Source of the DNA: Acidobacteriota bacterium
Lineage (GTDB): Bacteria; Acidobacteriota; Vicinamibacteria; Vicinamibacterales; CAVVIG01
Reading direction: 5' to 3'
DNA: 36,027 nucleotides
NCBI GenBank assembly: GCA_018268955.1
Contig: JAFDVO010000024.1
Coordinates: 45,898 to 81,924 of the forward strand
Shown in pieces: positions 33,616 to 36,027 of this stretch (position 1 is its first letter; each line of letters starts with the position of its first letter). The notes under the pieces were generated by a model. The model was not told where the DNA came from. It saw only the letters and a list, made by a program, of their open reading frames with translations, and ran no database searches. Made by a program: the position numbers and the translations under genes.

Positions 33616-34467
33616 ATGCTTGCAGCTCTCGCACTTGCGGCGGTCGTCGGCTACGCCCATCCCGAACAACTGGTCGACACCGGGTGGGTCGCGGCGCATG
33701 CCCGCGACCCGCAGGTGCGTGTCGTCGACGTGCGGCGATCGGGCTTCGACCAGGGCCACATCGACGGTGCCGTCTGGCTCGATCCCGAATCCATTCGCGA
33801 CACGTCGAACGCGCCCTCGTTCATGCTGGCGGCCCCGGCTTTCGAGCAGGCCATGGGCCGACTCGGCATCTCGAATGCGACGCGCGTCATCCTCTATGAC
33901 GATCGCGGAGGCCTGCTGGCGGCGCGGGCCTGGTGGATCCTGAACGCCTACGGGCACTCGAACGTCGCGCTCGTGAACGGCGGCTGGGTGAAGTGGACCG
34001 CCGAGACGCGACCGGCGTCGACGGCGAGCAACCCGGTGAAGGTGGCGACGTTCAAGGCGCGGCCGGATGCGAAGTGGCTCGCCACGCTCGCCGACGTTCA
34101 GTCCTCGATCCGCAAGCCGGGCGTCCGCATCCTCGACGCCAGGACTGTCGCCGAGATGGACGGCTCCGATACGCGCCTGAGCAGCCGCGGAGGGGTGATC
34201 CCCTCCGCGACCGCGGTCTACTGGGAAGATCTGCTCGACGCAGACGCGAAAACGTTCAAGACGGCCGACGAGTTGCGCGCCATCTACGAGAAGGCGGGCG
34301 TGCGCCCGTCAGATTCGGTGATTGCGTACTGCTGGGTGGGGCACCGGTCCGCTGTGGACCTGTTCGCGCTGCACCTGATCGGGTACGAACATCTGCAGAA
34401 CTACCTCGGCTCGTGGGAGGAGTGGAGCAAGCGCTCCGACCTCCCGACCGAGCCGTTCCAGAAGTAG
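33616..34467 (+). CDS. Two-domain rhodanese (thiosulfate/mercaptopyruvate sulfurtransferase)
   Basis: 283 residues, two rhodanese domains (about 15-130 and 150-280). The first is inactive-type, with DDRGGLLAARAWW where a catalytic Cys would sit. The second has the active loop AYCWVGHRSA with nucleophile C239, resembling the CxVGxR-S/A loops of bacterial sulfurtransferases. The enzyme moves sulfane sulfur from thiosulfate or 3-mercaptopyruvate to an acceptor. The N-terminus (MLAALALAAVVGYA) could be a short signal peptide, so it may act in the periplasm. No Shine-Dalgarno site; probable leaderless transcript. Substrate not certain. Confidence 0.9.
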   Translation: MLAALALAAVVGYAHPEQLVDTGWVAAHARDPQVRVVDVRRSGFDQGHIDGAVWLDPESIRDTSNAPSFMLAAPAFEQAMGRLGISNATRVILYDDRGGLLAARAWWILNAYGHSNVALVNGGWVKWTAETRPASTASNPVKVATFKARPDAKWLATLADVQSSIRKPGVRILDARTVAEMDGSDTRLSSRGGVIPSATAVYWEDLLDADAKTFKTADELRAIYEKAGVRPSDSVIAYCWVGHRSAVDLFALHLIGYEHLQNYLGSWEEWSKRSDLPTEPFQK

Positions 34468-34525
34468 TGCCCCTGGGCGACGCGTCGAGCATAGCGTGTG
34501 CGCCGCGAACGCGCCGGCCAGCGGG

Positions 34526-35377
34526 CTAGGCGCAGCACCCCGGTGCGCAGCAGGATGCCGCGGTCGGCTTCGTGGCGCGGATGAACGCGCTCATGAACTT
34601 CCCTTCCACTTCAGGGGCAATGGCATCTACATCTACGCCCTGGCCGGCGAGGAATGTGCGCGCGTCGTTGATGTCGTAGACGCGCGTCGGCTCGATATCC
34701 ACGGCGGTGAACCCTGCGCCAGCGAGCTTGGCGCGGTACTCCGTGTCTTGGAGCGCCCCGGCAATGCAGCCGACCCACAGCAGCATGCTCTGTCGCACGG
34801 CCTCCGGCACCTGCCCGCGGGTGACGACGTCGGAGACGGCGAAGCGCCCGCCCGGCTTCAGCACGCGGAAGGCTTCGCGCAGCACCTGATCCTTGTCGGC
34901 CGACAGGTTGATCACGCAGTTGGAGATGATCACGTCCACCGAGTCGTCGGGTAGCGGGATGTGCTCGATCTCTCCCTTCAGGAACTCCACGTTCGCCACG
35001 CCCGCCTTCTTCTGGTTCTCGCGTGCGAGCGCCAGCATCTCGTCGGTCATGTCGAGGCCGTAGGCCTTGCCGGTCGGCCCGACGCGGCGTGCCGAGAGAA
35101 GGACGTCGATGCCGCCGCCGGAGCCGAGATCCAGGACCGTCTCACCCTGGTTGAGCGCTGCCAGCGCCGTAGGATTCCCGCAGCCGAGCGAGGCGAGAAC
35201 CGCTTCTTCGGGAAGGAGACCGGTCTGGCCGGCGTCGTACAGATTCGAGGTGATCGGGTCGCAGCAGCCGTCGGCTGCCGGAGCCGCGCCGCAGCACGAG
35301 CTGCCGCCGCTCCTCACCCGGAGGGCCGCCTGGCCGTACTTTTCCTTCACGACATCCTTCACGTTCGCGGTGCTCAT
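34526..35377 (-). CDS. arsM: Arsenite methyltransferase
   Basis: 283 residues. Methylates As(III) with SAM to methylated arsenicals, a detoxification step. SAM motif [17 protein letters not shown] (81-97), the family block [20 protein letters not shown], and the arsenic-binding cysteines C66, C154 (ISNCVINLS) and C204 (WVGCIAGAL); the last two are 50 residues apart as in known ArsM. Paired cysteines at 28-29, 38-39, 276-277 and 281-282 could also bind arsenic. AGGAGGT stands before the ATG at 35377. No arsR, arsC or transporter gene is beside it. A small AT-rich patch at 35400-35428 may hold its promoter. Confidence 0.93.
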   Translation of the reverse strand: MSTANVKDVVKEKYGQAALRVRSGGSSCCGAAPAADGCCDPITSNLYDAGQTGLLPEEAVLASLGCGNPTALAALNQGETVLDLGSGGGIDVLLSARRVGPTGKAYGLDMTDEMLALARENQKKAGVANVEFLKGEIEHIPLPDDSVDVIISNCVINLSADKDQVLREAFRVLKPGGRFAVSDVVTRGQVPEAVRQSMLLWVGCIAGALQDTEYRAKLAGAGFTAVDIEPTRVYDINDARTFLAGQGVDVDAIAPEVEGKFMSAFIRATKPTAASCCAPGCCA

Positions 35378-35625
35378 GGGACCTCCTGGGAACGTCTCCA
35401 TTTCTACAACTGCTTTATTGATTCGTCGAGCCCGAGTGGTGCCGCCACCGCCGAATTCCCGGCAGATGCACCGCCGCCCACCTGAGGCAGCGGTGACGAC
35501 TGGCCAGGTGCGACGGCCTGCCGATCGAATTGAGCGTTGATTCGCGGCCTTCCGGCCACATTCCGGCCCGAGGATGGCCCGCTGCGCGCGGGCACTGCCG
35601 TTGCTTCGGTCCGCAGGGGATCCAC
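35378..35625. other. Intergenic region between divergent arsM and lipoprotein genes
   Basis: About 250 bp. The only notable feature is a short AT-rich stretch at about 35400-35428 (CTTTATTGATTCG) next to arsM, the likely promoter or operator area. No gene recognised; open frames here are extensions of the flanking genes. Confidence 0.4.
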
Positions 35626-36027
35626 ATGGCACGCGTGATGGACAGGCGCCCGCACCGGTTTGCGTGGTCAGCGTCGGCAGCAGTTGGTGCGGCCATGGTG
35701 GCGGCCTGTTCGGGACCCGCCCCGCCGCAGGACACGGTCCTGCGCTGCTCGGCCGCGGAGATTCAGCACGTGTTCCGCATCCCTCCGGACCACCAACGGG
35801 TGGAAGATGTGTCGGCGACCCCGGCGAAGGTCGGTCAGCTCTCGGTGACCGACAGCAGCTACGTTCTTCGCTTCGAAGAGAGCCGCGACCACTACGAGCT
35901 GATCGTCGTCATCGATCGGTCAACAGGGCGCGGGACGCGTACGCTGTATGACGACGAGCAGCAGGTGATTCACGGGCATGGAGGGTTGGACGAGATCGTG
36001 TGTACGCCGGATGGGCAGCCGCTCTAG
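35626..36027 (+). CDS. Small lipoprotein of unknown function
   Basis: 133 residues. Signal sequence with lipobox MVAAC (Cys near residue 28), then a compact hydrophilic domain with two further cysteines (LRCSAAEIQHVF and EIVCTPDG) that could form a disulfide, and strands such as SYVLRFEESRDHYELIVVID. No family recognised. I chose the ATG at 35626 because AGGGGA lies before it; a second ATG at 35638 would give a shorter signal sequence. The stop codon is the last three bases of the window, so the gene is complete. Divergent from arsM. Confidence 0.78.
   Translation: MARVMDRRPHRFAWSASAAVGAAMVAACSGPAPPQDTVLRCSAAEIQHVFRIPPDHQRVEDVSATPAKVGQLSVTDSSYVLRFEESRDHYELIVVIDRSTGRGTRTLYDDEQQVIHGHGGLDEIVCTPDGQPL

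Overview
This 36-kb window is GC-rich chromosomal DNA with about 30 protein genes. Many carry signal peptides or lipoboxes and there is a TonB-dependent receptor, so the host is a Gram-negative-type bacterium. Secreted beta-propeller/UnbV proteins, PQQ dehydrogenases, exported methyltransferases and abundant degenerate tandem repeats between genes suggest an Acidobacteriota member, perhaps Vicinamibacteria. That placement is inference; there is no rRNA or other marker here. No tRNA, rRNA, CRISPR, transposase or phage gene was found.

Layout. 0.3-1.1 kb: a tandem-ACT protein converging on a small cytochrome c. 1.3-4.8 kb: a tight operon of circularly permuted ATP-grasp, alpha-E protein and transglutaminase. 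5.3-7.5 kb: a secreted lectin-like multidomain gene split by one in-frame TAG codon. 7.9-10.5 kb: a CHRD-domain protein translationally coupled to a PQQ/cytochrome c dehydrogenase, divergent from a TlpA-like thioredoxin lipoprotein (10.6-11.5 kb). 11.5-12.0 kb: a cluster of REP hairpins with a possible 36-residue membrane protein. 12.0-14.3 kb: a cytochrome c/copper monooxygenase-like protein coupled to a secreted protein of unknown function. 14.4-18.1 kb: a small cytoplasmic protein, a methyltransferase, a nicotinate phosphoribosyltransferase with a DUF3079 protein, a cupin and a 44-residue membrane protein. 18.2-21.2 kb: an exported methyltransferase followed by an OprC-like TonB receptor. 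21.2-22.9 kb: ilvD. 23.0-29.7 kb: two facing operons, a UnbV propeller lipoprotein plus TPR lipoprotein against a SCO1/CusF copper protein plus a parvulin-TPR-propeller-UnbV fusion. 29.9-36.0 kb: a PQQ sugar dehydrogenase, formate-tetrahydrofolate ligase, a secreted unknown, a rhodanese, arsenite methyltransferase and a small lipoprotein.

The shared theme is the cell envelope: periplasmic redox chemistry (c-type cytochromes, PQQ enzymes, thioredoxin) and copper handling (OprC-like receptor, SCO1/CusF, copper monooxygenase-like protein). The best candidate for an undescribed system is the 23-29.7 kb pair of operons, where the same modules (TPR plus UnbV propeller) occur once as two genes and once as a single fused gene beside a copper chaperone.

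The non-coding DNA is also notable: hairpins headed by GTAG (RAYT-type REPs), tandem arrays with periods of exactly 7, 8 or 9 bp that touch or enter gene ends, and TANNNT boxes exactly 7 bp before start codons of three genes that lack a clear Shine-Dalgarno site, suggesting leaderless transcripts.
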